DNA of 64,000 bases from Capnocytophaga periodontitidis. GTDB lineage: Bacteria > Bacteroidota > Bacteroidia > Flavobacteriales > Flavobacteriaceae. The notes below the pieces were generated by a model that searched no databases, had not been told where the DNA came from, and saw nothing but the letters and a program-made list of their open reading frames with translations. Location of the stretch: NCBI RefSeq assembly GCF_016126015.1, contig NZ_JAEFDB010000001.1, forward strand, positions 372,001-436,000. Direction: 5' to 3'. How positions within the stretch are numbered: position 1 is the first letter of the stretch; the number at the start of each line of letters is the position of its first letter. This document shows positions 35,522 to 44,635 of the stretch, piece by piece. The translations under genes were made by a program, and so were the position numbers.

Positions 35522-37180
35522 ATGCTCACATCTCTTTCTATAAAAAACTATGCTCTTATAGATGACTTGAAAGTAGATTTTCCTGAAGGTTTTATTATTA
35601 TCACAGGTGAAACAGGTTCAGGTAAATCAATTATGCTTGATGCTCTCTCTCTTATTTTAGGGAAACGTGCCGATATGGCTTCCCTTCGTAATAAAGATGA
35701 AAAATGTGTAATAGAAGCAGAATTTTCACTACAAAAATACAGCTTCCAATCGTTGTTTAACGAATTAGATCTTGACTATGATTCACAAACAATTATTCGT
35801 CGAGAGATACTCCCTTCAGGTAAATCAAGGGCTTTTGTAAACGATGTTCCTGCTACTTTAGAAGTACTTTCTCGTTTAGGAGAACTTTTGGTAGATATTC
35901 ACTCTCAGCATCAAACTTTGGCCTTGAGCGATATTTCTTTTCAGTTTGAAATTATTGATACTATGGCTGATGATCAAGCACTTCTTACAGCATATTCACA
36001 GCTTCATCAATTATTAAAAAAGGAACAGAAAAAATTACAAGAACTTATCGAATTTCAAAAAAATGCGACTAAGGAATATGATTATAATCTACACCAATTA
36101 AAAGAATTTAAATCAGTTACATTAGAAGAAGGCATTTTGGAGGAATTAGAAGAGAGTTATCAAGAAGCTTCAAATATAGAAGATATAAAAGAAAGTGTAG
36201 CAGAAAGTATACAGTTGCTTAATGATGAAGAGGTAGGGATACTCAATAAATTACGTGAACTCAAGCGCGCATTTTCTAATCTTGCAGAATACAAACAGCA
36301 ATACAGAGAACTCTATGAACGTATAGAATCAGCATTTTTAGAACTCGAAGATTTGAACAGTGAAATAGCCTATATAGACGAAAATATAGAAACTGATCCT
36401 GAGAGTTTGGAGGAAATATCGGCTCAACTCAACAAAATATATGCACTTCAAAAGAAACACAAAGTAACTACAGTTGCTGAACTTATTAAAATTCAGAAGG
36501 AATTAGAACAAGCTGTGTCTAAAACTGAAAGTGTGGATATAGATCTCAATCAACAGCAAAAAGTAGTAGAAGCTCAAAAGCTTGCTACCCTTGAGAAAGC
36601 CACCGAGATTCACAATGCACGTGAAAAGGTAATTCCTGCTTTAGATGAGAAACTCACGTACTTTATGCACGAACTCGGTATGCCAAATGGTAAATTTGCC
36701 ATAGAACTCAAAGCTACTGATAGTTTCTTTACTAATGGTAATGATGAGTTATCATTTCTATTTTCAGCTAATAAAGGTGGAGACTTTGGTACTTTGAAAA
36801 AAGTAGCTTCAGGAGGGGAACTTTCACGTATAATGTTAGCAGTAAAAGCTATTATGGCAGAGCATACTGCATTGCCTACTATAATGTTTGACGAAATAGA
36901 TACAGGAGTGTCTGGAGAAATTTCTCAGAAAATGGGTGATATAATGAAAGCGATGAGTAAAAACCGACAAGTATTTGCAATTACTCACTTACCGCAAATA
37001 GCTGCTAAAGGGAATTATCACTTTAAGGTATTTAAAGAAGATGAGAATGGCAAGACTACAACACATTTGAAATTGCTCACTGAAGAAGAACGTATTACTG
37101 AACTATCAGAAATGTTAGAAGGTAAAAATAGTGGAGTTTCAGCACGAAACCACGCAATAGAGTTATTAAAAAAGGGATGA
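35522..37180 (+). CDS. recN: DNA repair protein RecN
   Basis: 552 residues, SMC-like. The ATPase head has Walker A GETGSGKSIMLDALS (about 29-43) and, after a central coiled-coil (about 150-380), the signature VASGGELSRIMLAVK and Walker B TIMFDEIDTGVSGEIS, then FAITHLPQIAAKG. RecN acts in double-strand break repair. The gene ends the HerA-like-lipoprotein-ribB-porD-recN operon, with its stop inside the bidirectional terminator. Confidence 0.96.
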   Translation: MLTSLSIKNYALIDDLKVDFPEGFIIITGETGSGKSIMLDALSLILGKRADMASLRNKDEKCVIEAEFSLQKYSFQSLFNELDLDYDSQTIIRREILPSGKSRAFVNDVPATLEVLSRLGELLVDIHSQHQTLALSDISFQFEIIDTMADDQALLTAYSQLHQLLKKEQKKLQELIEFQKNATKEYDYNLHQLKEFKSVTLEEGILEELEESYQEASNIEDIKESVAESIQLLNDEEVGILNKLRELKRAFSNLAEYKQQYRELYERIESAFLELEDLNSEIAYIDENIETDPESLEEISAQLNKIYALQKKHKVTTVAELIKIQKELEQAVSKTESVDIDLNQQQKVVEAQKLATLEKATEIHNAREKVIPALDEKLTYFMHELGMPNGKFAIELKATDSFFTNGNDELSFLFSANKGGDFGTLKKVASGGELSRIMLAVKAIMAEHTALPTIMFDEIDTGVSGEISQKMGDIMKAMSKNRQVFAITHLPQIAAKGNYHFKVFKEDENGKTTTHLKLLTEEERITELSEMLEGKNSGVSARNHAIELLKKG

Positions 37181-37198
37181 TTAATTCATCCCTTTTTT
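37168..37198. terminator. Bidirectional terminator between recN and idi
   Basis: A perfect 13-bp stem (six A plus GGGATGA, matched by TCATCCC plus six T) with a five-base loop. It contains the recN stop and touches the stop of the convergent idi gene. Confidence 0.85.
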
Positions 37199-37712
37199 AT
37201 TGACTAATCTGATCGTAGAATTTATCAAAAATAATTTTAAACCATTCAGTATATTGATGAGGAAATTTTGTAATATCAGCTTTGATGTTTTTAGGAGATG
37301 TCCAACGCCAATTGGATACTTCATCAGGGTTAATAATAGGTGAATCGTTGTAATAACCTATAAGAATATGGTCGAGTTCGTGTTCAGTAAGCCCATTGTC
37401 AAAAGGAGCTTTGTAAATAAAACTTAACACTTCACTAAGCTCTGTAACAAATCCCATTTCCTCTTGTAATCGGCGTTTACCAGCTTCAATAGTAGTCTCT
37501 CCTTCACGTGGATGACTGCAACAAGTGTTTGTCCACAAATTAGGAGAATGGTACTTATTAGCAGCTCTTTGTTGCAGCATAATCTCCCCTTTATCGTTAA
37601 GTATAAATACAGAGAAAGCCCTATGCAATAGTGCTTTTTGATGTGCTTCAAGCTTCTCCATCAAGCCTATAGGGTTGTCTTGTTCGTCTACTAATATTAC
37701 TTTTTCTTCCAT
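37197..37712 (-). CDS. idi: Isopentenyl-diphosphate delta-isomerase, type 1
   Basis: 171 residues with a Nudix-like IDI fold: HRAFSVFILNDKGEIMLQQR, NTCCSHPREGE (catalytic Cys and metal His), RRLQEEMGF (Nudix-like acidic helix) and EHELDHILIG (metal and catalytic Glu). It interconverts isopentenyl and dimethylallyl diphosphate for isoprenoids. The gene lies 9 bases after the DUF192 gene, part of a lgt-DUF192-idi run. Confidence 0.95.
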   Translation of the reverse strand: MEEKVILVDEQDNPIGLMEKLEAHQKALLHRAFSVFILNDKGEIMLQQRAANKYHSPNLWTNTCCSHPREGETTIEAGKRRLQEEMGFVTELSEVLSFIYKAPFDNGLTEHELDHILIGYYNDSPIINPDEVSNWRWTSPKNIKADITKFPHQYTEWFKIIFDKFYDQISQ

Positions 37713-37721
37713 CGTAAAGGT

Positions 37722-38234
37722 TTATTTTACTTCTACCCTATCACCTTTATCAATTCCCCATTTATCGGCTAAACCTCCATTAATTTCGAGTACATACATC
37801 GCAGGTTTTTCTGAAGGTAAAGAAGTTTCATCGTATGGCCGGGCGTTTTTAGCAATACTTACTACCTTCTTATCTTTGTCTAAATAGATAATATCCAAAG
37901 AAATTTCAGTGTTTCTCATATAAAAAGAGCGTGGTGCTTCTTCAGAGAATATAAACCACATTCCTTGATGTTCATCCATTGAAGAACGATACATCAATCC
38001 TAAGGAACGTTCCATTTCATTTTTTGCAAACTCTACATCAATGGTTTGGATAAGAGAATCGTTTTTGAAAATAGAAAGCTCTCCATCTTTAGTAAACTGA
38101 ATGTCATCAGGAGTAATCTCTACGATTTGTTCAGTTTTATTACTGCCAAAAAAACGAGGCAAAATGAGAGCGATTGCAGCTAAGGCAACTAATGCTAAAG
38201 CTACTGTTACAAAGTGTTTTCTAAAAAATTGCAT
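37722..38234 (-). CDS. DUF192 domain protein, membrane-anchored
   Basis: 170 residues. A membrane segment at about 8-28 is followed by a DUF192 domain (about 65-170) with MERSLGLMYRSSMDEHQGMWFIF and SIAKNARPYDETSLPSEKPA, the hallmark order of the family. It faces the periplasm by prediction. The role of DUF192 is not established. It lies 18 bases after lgt. Confidence 0.88.
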   Translation of the reverse strand: MQFFRKHFVTVALALVALAAIALILPRFFGSNKTEQIVEITPDDIQFTKDGELSIFKNDSLIQTIDVEFAKNEMERSLGLMYRSSMDEHQGMWFIFSEEAPRSFYMRNTEISLDIIYLDKDKKVVSIAKNARPYDETSLPSEKPAMYVLEINGGLADKWGIDKGDRVEVK

Positions 38235-38252
38235 TTTTGTTTTTGAATATAA

Positions 38253-39203
38253 TTATACTTTTTGTGTTTTTCTAAATAGTAAATAAAAGCCTGCTATGAT
38301 AAATGGAATGCTCAGCCATTGACCTGTAGAAAGTAAACCTAAAGAACTTTCAAATCCTCCTTGACTTTCTTTTACAAATTCTACCGCAAAACGGATGCTC
38401 CACAAAGCTATTAAGAAAAGACCGAAAATAAAGTAGGGTTTATTTTTTTTGTTAGTTTTCCAATACACGTACCACAATACCCAAAACAGACAGAAATAAC
38501 CAAAGGCTTCATATAGTTGTGCAGGGTGTTGATAAGGAATGGAAGCTAATATTTCGGAGAAACGTGGGTCGTGAGCAATGAGTTGGTAAGCCGATTGTGG
38601 GTCAGATTGTTGAGTGATTTCCATTGCTTGGCGTGGAGAGATAGCTCCTCCTTGTACAAATTTGACCCCTAAAGGAAAAGTGTCACTTACTTCTTTACCA
38701 TTGATTTCAGAATTGAAAAAATTCCCAAAGCGTACAAACATTCCTCCAATAGTAATAGGAATTACTACACGGTCTAATATCCATGATAGACTGATATCTT
38801 TATATTTACGTACATATAGTATCATAGCGATAATAATCCCTATGGCAGCTCCGTGACTTGCTAAACCTGAAAAGCCTGTAGGTTCCCAACCGCCACCGGG
38901 TTTCTCTTTAATAGGTAAAAAGATTTCGAGCAAGTGGTCTTTGAAATAATCCCAATTGTAAAATAAGCAATCACCTAAGCGTGCACCTACTAAGGTAGCA
39001 ACTGCTGTATAGACAAATAAAGTATCAAGCTGTTGTATAGTTTTACCTTCGTTGAGGTATATTTTTTTAGTCAGATACCACCCCAAGCTAAAAGCGACGA
39101 TAAACATTAAGCTGTAATAACGAAGAGAAAATGAGCCTACAATAGGTAAGTTTATAGTAGCGAGAATCTCATTAGAATTCCATATAAAATTTAAAGCAAT
39201 CAT
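38253..39203 (-). CDS. lgt: Prolipoprotein diacylglyceryl transferase
   Basis: 316 residues with about seven membrane helices. It carries GLASHGAAIGIIIAMILY (catalytic-region His) and the Lgt signature GMFVRFGNFFNSEINGK (phosphatidylglycerol-binding Arg, Asn, Glu). It transfers diacylglycerol from phosphatidylglycerol to the lipobox Cys of lipoproteins in the inner membrane, consistent with the lipoproteins called elsewhere here. The length is slightly above the E. coli protein. First gene of the run with DUF192 and idi. Confidence 0.96.
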   Translation of the reverse strand: MIALNFIWNSNEILATINLPIVGSFSLRYYSLMFIVAFSLGWYLTKKIYLNEGKTIQQLDTLFVYTAVATLVGARLGDCLFYNWDYFKDHLLEIFLPIKEKPGGGWEPTGFSGLASHGAAIGIIIAMILYVRKYKDISLSWILDRVVIPITIGGMFVRFGNFFNSEINGKEVSDTFPLGVKFVQGGAISPRQAMEITQQSDPQSAYQLIAHDPRFSEILASIPYQHPAQLYEAFGYFCLFWVLWYVYWKTNKKNKPYFIFGLFLIALWSIRFAVEFVKESQGGFESSLGLLSTGQWLSIPFIIAGFYLLFRKTQKV

Positions 39204-39258
39204 ATAGTGATAGTTTTGAGGGCGTAAAAGTACAACTTTTTATTGAATGCACAAGCAA

Positions 39259-39290
39259 TTTGTATGTATTCGTATTTTTTAGTACTTTTG
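39259..39290 (+). promoter_or_regulatory. Promoter of rsmD
   Basis: TTTG at 39259-39262, a 20-base spacer and TACTTTTG at 39283-39290. The ATG of rsmD follows 23 bases later. Confidence 0.65.
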
Positions 39291-39313
39291 TCGCCTGATA
39301 TAATTAATAAAAA

Positions 39314-39847
39314 ATGCGCATCATTTCAGGAAAAAATAAAGGTAAACAACTGATAGCTCCAGCCAAACTCCCTGTTCGACCTACGACCGATTTTGCCAAG
39401 GAGGCTTTGTTCAATATTCTTAACAACTATTACTATTTTGATGAACTTTCAGTACTTGATCTTTTTGCGGGTACAGGAAATATCAGTTATGAATTTGCTA
39501 GCAGGGGGTGTCCTTCACTTATTGCAGTGGATAGTCATAGTGGTTGCGTGCAGTTTATTAACAAAACAGCACGTGAGCTTGACTATCCTATCACAGTGCT
39601 CAAAGCTGATGTGTATGAATACCTCAAACGCACTGTACAGCGTTTTGATGTAATTTTTGCTGACCCTCCTTATGAACTTCCTATAGAAAAATTTACTGAG
39701 ATTGCCGAACTTATTTTTGAAAGAGATTTTCTCAATGAAAATGGTACTCTCATTATAGAACATTCTTCTCGTACTGACCTTTCAAATTTACCTCACTTTG
39801 TAACCTCTAAAAAATATGGAGGTTGTGTGTTTAGTATGTTTGAATAA
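39314..39847 (+). CDS. rsmD: 16S rRNA (guanine(966)-N2)-methyltransferase RsmD
   Basis: 177 residues, starting MRIISGKNKGKQL, the standard RsmD start. Motifs: RPTTDFAKEALFNIL, VLDLFAGTGNISYEFASRG (SAM binding) and IFADPPYELP (catalytic DPPY). It methylates G966 of 16S rRNA during 30S assembly. A short 3-base gap separates the stop from the convergent AlkD-like gene. Confidence 0.96.
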   Translation: MRIISGKNKGKQLIAPAKLPVRPTTDFAKEALFNILNNYYYFDELSVLDLFAGTGNISYEFASRGCPSLIAVDSHSGCVQFINKTARELDYPITVLKADVYEYLKRTVQRFDVIFADPPYELPIEKFTEIAELIFERDFLNENGTLIIEHSSRTDLSNLPHFVTSKKYGGCVFSMFE

Positions 39848-39850
39848 TTT

Positions 39851-40537
39851 TCAATTTGGCAATTTAAATTGAAGTAAATATTCTTTTGTTTCAGCTGAAA
39901 TACGCAAACTCTCTCTCGCCTTTTGTATGGTTTTGTTTTGTACAAAAGGCGTAAGTGTTTTAGCTTCTATATAAGGGATAGTAGTCTTGTATTGTTTAGC
40001 TAAAGCTGTAGCGAAATACCACGCTATCATCATATTGATGTAATATTCTTCTGAACGTATGGCAGCTACCCAATCTAAATGAGTTGTTTTAAAATGCTCA
40101 TCTAAGTAATTAGAGAGTAATACTCCAATAGCATAACGCACCGTATAAGTTTCGTTACTTTTGAGCCATTGTTGAACATAACTCAACACCTCTTCAGGGT
40201 ATTTCAAGAAAATTTTAGGGGCAAAAATATCACAAGTAGCCCAATTGTCAATATATGGTAAAAATTGTGTAGTGTACTGCATAGTCTTTTCGAAATCCTT
40301 TATTTGTGCTATGATAAAGGCATGCAGATTGTTCTCTTCGTAGTAATAATGAGGCAGTTTTTCTAAGAAAACCATAGCCTCCTTAGGTTGTTGTTTTAGT
40401 AATTCTTTAGCTAAAGAGCGTATTGCTGGGGTTCGTACTCCAATGATACATTCTTTATCAATGGTAGGAATAAGTTTAGCTGTAAAATCGCGGTAAGGAA
40501 TATCAGCTAAAGTTAGAAGACGTTCTGTTATAAACAT
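39851..40537 (-). CDS. AlkD-like DNA alkylation repair protein
   Basis: 228 residues from the ATG at 40537. It is built of HEAT-like helical repeats as in AlkD: PTIDKECIIGVRTPAIRSLA at the N-terminus, IDNWATCDIFAPKIFLKYPEEV (the conserved DNWATCD segment) and YTVRYAIGVLLSNYLDEHF. AlkD excises alkylated purines without base flipping, but family members vary. It is divergent from the PRTase gene. Confidence 0.88.
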   Translation of the reverse strand: MFITERLLTLADIPYRDFTAKLIPTIDKECIIGVRTPAIRSLAKELLKQQPKEAMVFLEKLPHYYYEENNLHAFIIAQIKDFEKTMQYTTQFLPYIDNWATCDIFAPKIFLKYPEEVLSYVQQWLKSNETYTVRYAIGVLLSNYLDEHFKTTHLDWVAAIRSEEYYINMMIAWYFATALAKQYKTTIPYIEAKTLTPFVQNKTIQKARESLRISAETKEYLLQFKLPN

Positions 40538-40606
40538 AATAATAAATAATTGGTGAGGCAAATGTACAAAATAAATGATAAATGATAGAAGTTCAGATAA
40601 AAAATC

Positions 40607-40637
40607 TTGCTTTTTATGGAAATAGTTTGTAACTTTG
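40607..40637 (+). promoter_or_regulatory. Promoter of the PyrR-like phosphoribosyltransferase gene
   Basis: TTG at 40607-40609, a 20-base spacer and TAACTTTG at 40630-40637, about 18 bases before the gene start at 40656. Confidence 0.55.
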
Positions 40638-40655
40638 TCGCCTTTAATAAATTAT

Positions 40656-41156
40656 ATGTATATGACACAAATATTAAATCACGCCGATATTGAACACAAG
40701 ATAAGGCGCATTGCTTATCAAATTTATGAAACACATCTTAATGAAGAGGAAATCGTGTTAGCAGGTATCAATGGCAATGGATATGTATTTGCAGAGAAAC
40801 TTGCAGTAGCATTGGCAGGTATTTCACCTTTAAAAGTGGTTTTATGCCAAATTATAATGGATAAAAAAAATCCATTGATAGGTACTACGATTTCTATTCC
40901 TGCTGAACAATATACTGATAAAGCAGTGATAGTGGTAGATGATGTGCTCAATTCAGGACGTACACTTATCTATGGAGTGAAACACTTCTTAGAAGTACCT
41001 CTAAAACGACTCACAACAGCAGTGTTAGTGAATCGCAATCATAAAGATTATCCTATAAAAGCTGATTTTAAAGGTATTTCATTATCTACTTCCTTACAAG
41101 AACACGTTTCAGTAACTTTTGAGCCAAGTAATTATAGTGTAGATTTGTCGAATTAA
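40656..41156 (+). CDS. PyrR-like phosphoribosyltransferase domain protein
   Basis: 166 residues. The PRPP-binding loop VIVVDDVLNSGRTLIYG and the terminal YPIKADFKGISLSTSLQEHV resemble PyrR, the pyrimidine attenuation regulator with uracil phosphoribosyltransferase activity. Bacteroidota homologues are usually annotated only as phosphoribosyltransferase, and a regulatory RNA role is unproven. Two starts are possible (40656 and 40662); both are in phase with the promoter. The gene is followed 14 bases later by an SLC13 transporter gene. Confidence 0.83.
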   Translation: MYMTQILNHADIEHKIRRIAYQIYETHLNEEEIVLAGINGNGYVFAEKLAVALAGISPLKVVLCQIIMDKKNPLIGTTISIPAEQYTDKAVIVVDDVLNSGRTLIYGVKHFLEVPLKRLTTAVLVNRNHKDYPIKADFKGISLSTSLQEHVSVTFEPSNYSVDLSN

Positions 41157-41170
41157 TCATTTAATTTGTT

Positions 41171-43027
41171 ATGTACACAACACTCATCATTCTCTTTATA
41201 TCAGCCTTGTTTTTTATGAGCGGTAAAGTCCGTTCCGATTTGGTAGCAATGTGTGCCTTAGTGCTTTTAGTACTTTTTGGTATCCTTACACCCGAACAAG
41301 CCTTGTCAGGTTTTTCGGATAAAGTAGTGGTGATGATGATAGGGCTTTTTGTAGTAGGAGGTGCTATCTTCCAAACGGGATTGGCAAAGATGATGAGCAG
41401 TAAAATCTTGCGTTTAGCAGGTAATAGTGAGGTGAAGCTCCTTGTTCTGGTGATGCTTGTTACAGCTTTTATTGGAGCTTTTGTAAGTAATACAGGCACA
41501 GTAGCCTTGATGATGCCTATTATTGTGAGTATGGCGATGAGTGGTAATATCAATAGTAGTAGATTGCTGATGCCTATGGCTTTTGCCAGTAGTATGGGCG
41601 GTATGATGACGCTCATCGGTACACCTCCTAACTTAGTAATCGATGGAGAGTTAGTGAAAAATGGCTATGACAAACTCACTTTTTTCTCATTCACCCCTGT
41701 AGGATTGATATGTTTATTAGTTGGGATGTTAATATTGATACCTATTACTAAAATCTTTTTAACTAAGAAAGGAGAAGGAGGAAGTGACAAAGGCAAGGGA
41801 GGAAAATCTCTGAGTGACTTAGTAGGTGAATATCAATTATCTAAGAACTTATATCGCGTATTGGTAAGCGAAAACACTTTATTCAAAGGAAAGACACTTA
41901 AAGAAATAAACCTTTCACAACGTTATCATATTTCAGTATTAGAAATTAGGCGCAAGCCTACTTCTAATAACCCTTTCTTTAAAACAGGTAATCAGGAGGT
42001 TGTAAATGCTGATACTGTAATTTATGAAGGAGATATTCTTTATTTACGAGGTGATTTTGAGTCAATTGAACAAATGAATACCGAAAATCATTTGGACTTC
42101 CTTGATACACACCATCCTGAACAACGCTTACCTAATGAATTACACTTTCACGATATAGGGATAGCTGAAGTGTTGATAATGCCCGCTTCTAAATTAGTAA
42201 ATACTCGTGTTAGTGATAGCAAACTGCGTGAGCACTTTGGGCTTAATATCTTAGGTATTCAACGTAAGGATACCTATATTTTACAAAACTTGAAAGACGA
42301 AAAGATGCACGCAGGTGATATATTATTAGTACAAGGAACTTGGGATCATATAGCCAAGTTAGATGCCGAAAGAAGTCAGTTAGTAGTATTAGGTCAACCT
42401 CTTGCCGAAGCATCGAAAGTAACCCTCACTCATAAAGCTCCTATAGCAGCCTTGATAATGGTAGCAATGGTAGTAGCGATGATGTTCGATTTTATTCCTA
42501 TAGCTCCTGTAACAGCTGTGCTTATAGCCTCTCTTCTAATGGTTATTTCAGGAGCTTTACGCAATATCGAAGCAGCTTACAAAACAATTAACTGGGAGAG
42601 TATTGTGCTTATAGCAGGTATGTTGCCAATGGCATTAGCCTTAGAAAAAACAGGAGTATCTGCTTTAGTGTCTAATGCATTAGTAGGAAGTTTAGGCGAT
42701 AAAAGTCCATATATACTATTAGCAGGGGTATATTTCACCACTTCATTAATGACGATGTTTATTAGTAATACAGCCACAGCAGTTCTTTTAGCACCTATTG
42801 CTATGAAAACAGCTTTATCGTTAGGTTTACAACCTCAAGCATTTATGTTTGCAGTAGCTGTAGGAGCGAGTATGTGTTTTGCTTCACCATTTTCTACTCC
42901 ACCCAATGCTTTAGTAATGTCGGCAGGACGTTATACATTTTCCGATTATGTAAAAGTAGGCTTACCGTTACAAATTATTATGGGGATTGTAATGGTATTT
43001 GTTTTACCACTATTATTTCCATTTTGA
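41171..43027 (+). CDS. SLC13/DASS-type permease with two central RCK_C (TrkA-C) domains
   Basis: 618 residues. Two transmembrane halves (about 1-195 and 420-618) enclose a cytosolic part with two TrkA-C/RCK_C domains (about 215-300 and 325-405). The halves contain the ion-transport (IT) superfamily motifs SNTGTVALMMPII and SNTATAVLLAPIA, plus IGTPPNLVIDGEL. Substrates of this group in bacteria include sulfate, phosphate or carboxylates, often with sodium; this one cannot be assigned. The start at 41171 is the first ATG after the PRTase stop. Confidence 0.9.
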   Translation: MYTTLIILFISALFFMSGKVRSDLVAMCALVLLVLFGILTPEQALSGFSDKVVVMMIGLFVVGGAIFQTGLAKMMSSKILRLAGNSEVKLLVLVMLVTAFIGAFVSNTGTVALMMPIIVSMAMSGNINSSRLLMPMAFASSMGGMMTLIGTPPNLVIDGELVKNGYDKLTFFSFTPVGLICLLVGMLILIPITKIFLTKKGEGGSDKGKGGKSLSDLVGEYQLSKNLYRVLVSENTLFKGKTLKEINLSQRYHISVLEIRRKPTSNNPFFKTGNQEVVNADTVIYEGDILYLRGDFESIEQMNTENHLDFLDTHHPEQRLPNELHFHDIGIAEVLIMPASKLVNTRVSDSKLREHFGLNILGIQRKDTYILQNLKDEKMHAGDILLVQGTWDHIAKLDAERSQLVVLGQPLAEASKVTLTHKAPIAALIMVAMVVAMMFDFIPIAPVTAVLIASLLMVISGALRNIEAAYKTINWESIVLIAGMLPMALALEKTGVSALVSNALVGSLGDKSPYILLAGVYFTTSLMTMFISNTATAVLLAPIAMKTALSLGLQPQAFMFAVAVGASMCFASPFSTPPNALVMSAGRYTFSDYVKVGLPLQIIMGIVMVFVLPLLFPF

Positions 43028-43067
43028 TAAAAAGTTGTATCTTTGCCGAAAATTTTAAAAATAAAGA

Positions 43068-43334
43068 ATGAAAAAAAGAATTTCAGATTTTTTGTTAGAT
43101 GTTTCTAAATACGTATTTGCAGGCTTGTTAATAGCTCCATTATTTAACTCTTCTTTTATGTGTAATGAAGCTTGCTGGTGTGCTTTTACAGTCGCTATAT
43201 TAGCTTTTATAGTAGGACTTTTCCTTTCTAAACAGAAAAAAGGATTAGGAAATAAAAATAACAACAACCGCAATAAAAATTATCGCAAAAATAATAATAA
43301 CAACAGGAATAATACTACTTCCAACAAAGCATAA
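43068..43334 (+). CDS. DUF6722-like small membrane protein with Asn-rich tail
   Basis: 88 residues. Two membrane helices (about 14-28 and 38-55) flank CNEACWC, a Cys-rich loop. The tail is very rich in Asn and Lys/Arg (KKGLGNKNNNNRNKNYRKNN). The two-TM part resembles Bacteroidota DUF6722. A -7-like TATCTTTG is at 43038-43045 but the -33 is weak. The polar tail is encoded by AT-rich AAT/AAC repeats. Confidence 0.7.
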   Translation: MKKRISDFLLDVSKYVFAGLLIAPLFNSSFMCNEACWCAFTVAILAFIVGLFLSKQKKGLGNKNNNNRNKNYRKNNNNNRNNTTSNKA

Positions 43335-43354
43335 CAATTTCTCCTTCAAAAACT

Positions 43355-44509
43355 ATGAAAGTCTATTTTGATAATGCGGCTACTACTTCCCTTTATCCTG
43401 AGGTTGTAGAAAAGATAACAGAAGTATTGAATACTACTTATGGTAATCCATCATCTACTCACGCCTTAGGGCGTGGTGCAAAATCACTTATTGAATATAG
43501 TCGCAAGCAAATAGCGAAAGAACTAAAAGCTTTACCCTCTGAAATTATTTTTACTTCAGGGGGTACTGAAGCTGATAATTTTATTCTTCACAGTTGCATA
43601 CGTGATTTACACGTACAAGTAGTTATTTCTTCACTTATAGAACATCACGCTGTACTACATACTTTAGAGGTATTAGCTAAGGAATACCCTATACAAATAG
43701 TTTATGTGAATCTTACGGAAAGAGGAGAGATAGATCTTCAACATTTAGAAAACTTACTCGAACAATATATTGGAAAAAAAGTATTAGTAAGTTTGATGCA
43801 TCTAAACAATGAAATAGGGAATATTTTACCTTTAAAAAAGGTTGCTACACTTTGCAAAGAAAAAGGGGCCTATTTTCATTCTGATACAGTACAATCTGTA
43901 GGACATTATCCTATTAACTTACAAGAGATTCCTGTAGATTTTATCACAGCTTCAGCTCATAAGTTTCACGGACCTAAAGGAGTGGGATTTGCTTTTATCA
44001 GAAAAGGTATAGCTTTACACGGCAGTATTATTGGAGGAGAACAAGAAAAAGGTTTGCGCGCAGGTACAGAAGCTGTACATAATATAGCAGGTATGGAAGT
44101 AGCTTTTAGCTTGTGTTATAAGAAATTAGAAGAGAATACTGAAAAACTCAAAAACTTGAAACAATATTTTATACATCAACTCAAACATCATTTTCCTGAG
44201 ATAGTATTCAACGGGACATCAGAGAGTTTAGAGGAAAGTAGTTATGCTATAGTGAATGTAGGCTTTCCTACATTACAACAGCAAGATAACACTTTGCTTT
44301 TTCAGTTAGATCTAAAAGGTATTGCCTGCTCAAAAGGAAGTGCTTGTCAAAGTGGTAGCGTACAAGTTTCACACGTATTATCGGCTTTTATGCCAAAAGA
44401 AGCACTACAATATCCTTCGTTGCGCTTCTCATTTTCAGCATTTAATACAATAGAAGAAGTAGATTTTTTTATAGAGAATCTTAAAGAAATCTCCCTTAAT
44501 AAATACTGA
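43355..44509 (+). CDS. Cysteine desulfurase (NifS/IscS family)
   Basis: 384 residues, pyridoxal-phosphate enzyme of the aminotransferase class V fold. VYFDNAATTSLYPEV at the start, IFTSGGTEADNFIL (cofactor region), SLMHLNNEIGNI, ITASAHKFHGPKGVGFAF (Schiff-base Lys) and IACSKGSACQSGS (persulfide Cys) are all present. It removes sulfur from cysteine for iron-sulfur clusters and thio-modifications such as the tRNA product of MnmA. It probably forms its own unit. Confidence 0.94.
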   Translation: MKVYFDNAATTSLYPEVVEKITEVLNTTYGNPSSTHALGRGAKSLIEYSRKQIAKELKALPSEIIFTSGGTEADNFILHSCIRDLHVQVVISSLIEHHAVLHTLEVLAKEYPIQIVYVNLTERGEIDLQHLENLLEQYIGKKVLVSLMHLNNEIGNILPLKKVATLCKEKGAYFHSDTVQSVGHYPINLQEIPVDFITASAHKFHGPKGVGFAFIRKGIALHGSIIGGEQEKGLRAGTEAVHNIAGMEVAFSLCYKKLEENTEKLKNLKQYFIHQLKHHFPEIVFNGTSESLEESSYAIVNVGFPTLQQQDNTLLFQLDLKGIACSKGSACQSGSVQVSHVLSAFMPKEALQYPSLRFSFSAFNTIEEVDFFIENLKEISLNKY

Positions 44510-44635
44510 TAATAAACTACTTATGTTTATTATAGAGAATAAAAGTGAAAATATTTTCAAAAAAAAGTAGGTATTTCAAAATATTGTTGTAATTTAGTAG
44601 CGTTTTTAAACAATAGTTGTATTTAAATCTTAGAT

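Noticed and set aside
41161-41616. 151-codon minus-strand open frame
   Set aside because: Antisense to the N-terminal half of the SLC13/RCK_C gene; hydrophobic composition mirrors the real gene.
44510-44635. Weak hairpins TAATAAAC/GTTTATTA and GAAAATATTTTC before the DUF349 gene
   Set aside because: Stems lack a following T run in the sense direction and can arise by chance in AT-rich DNA.
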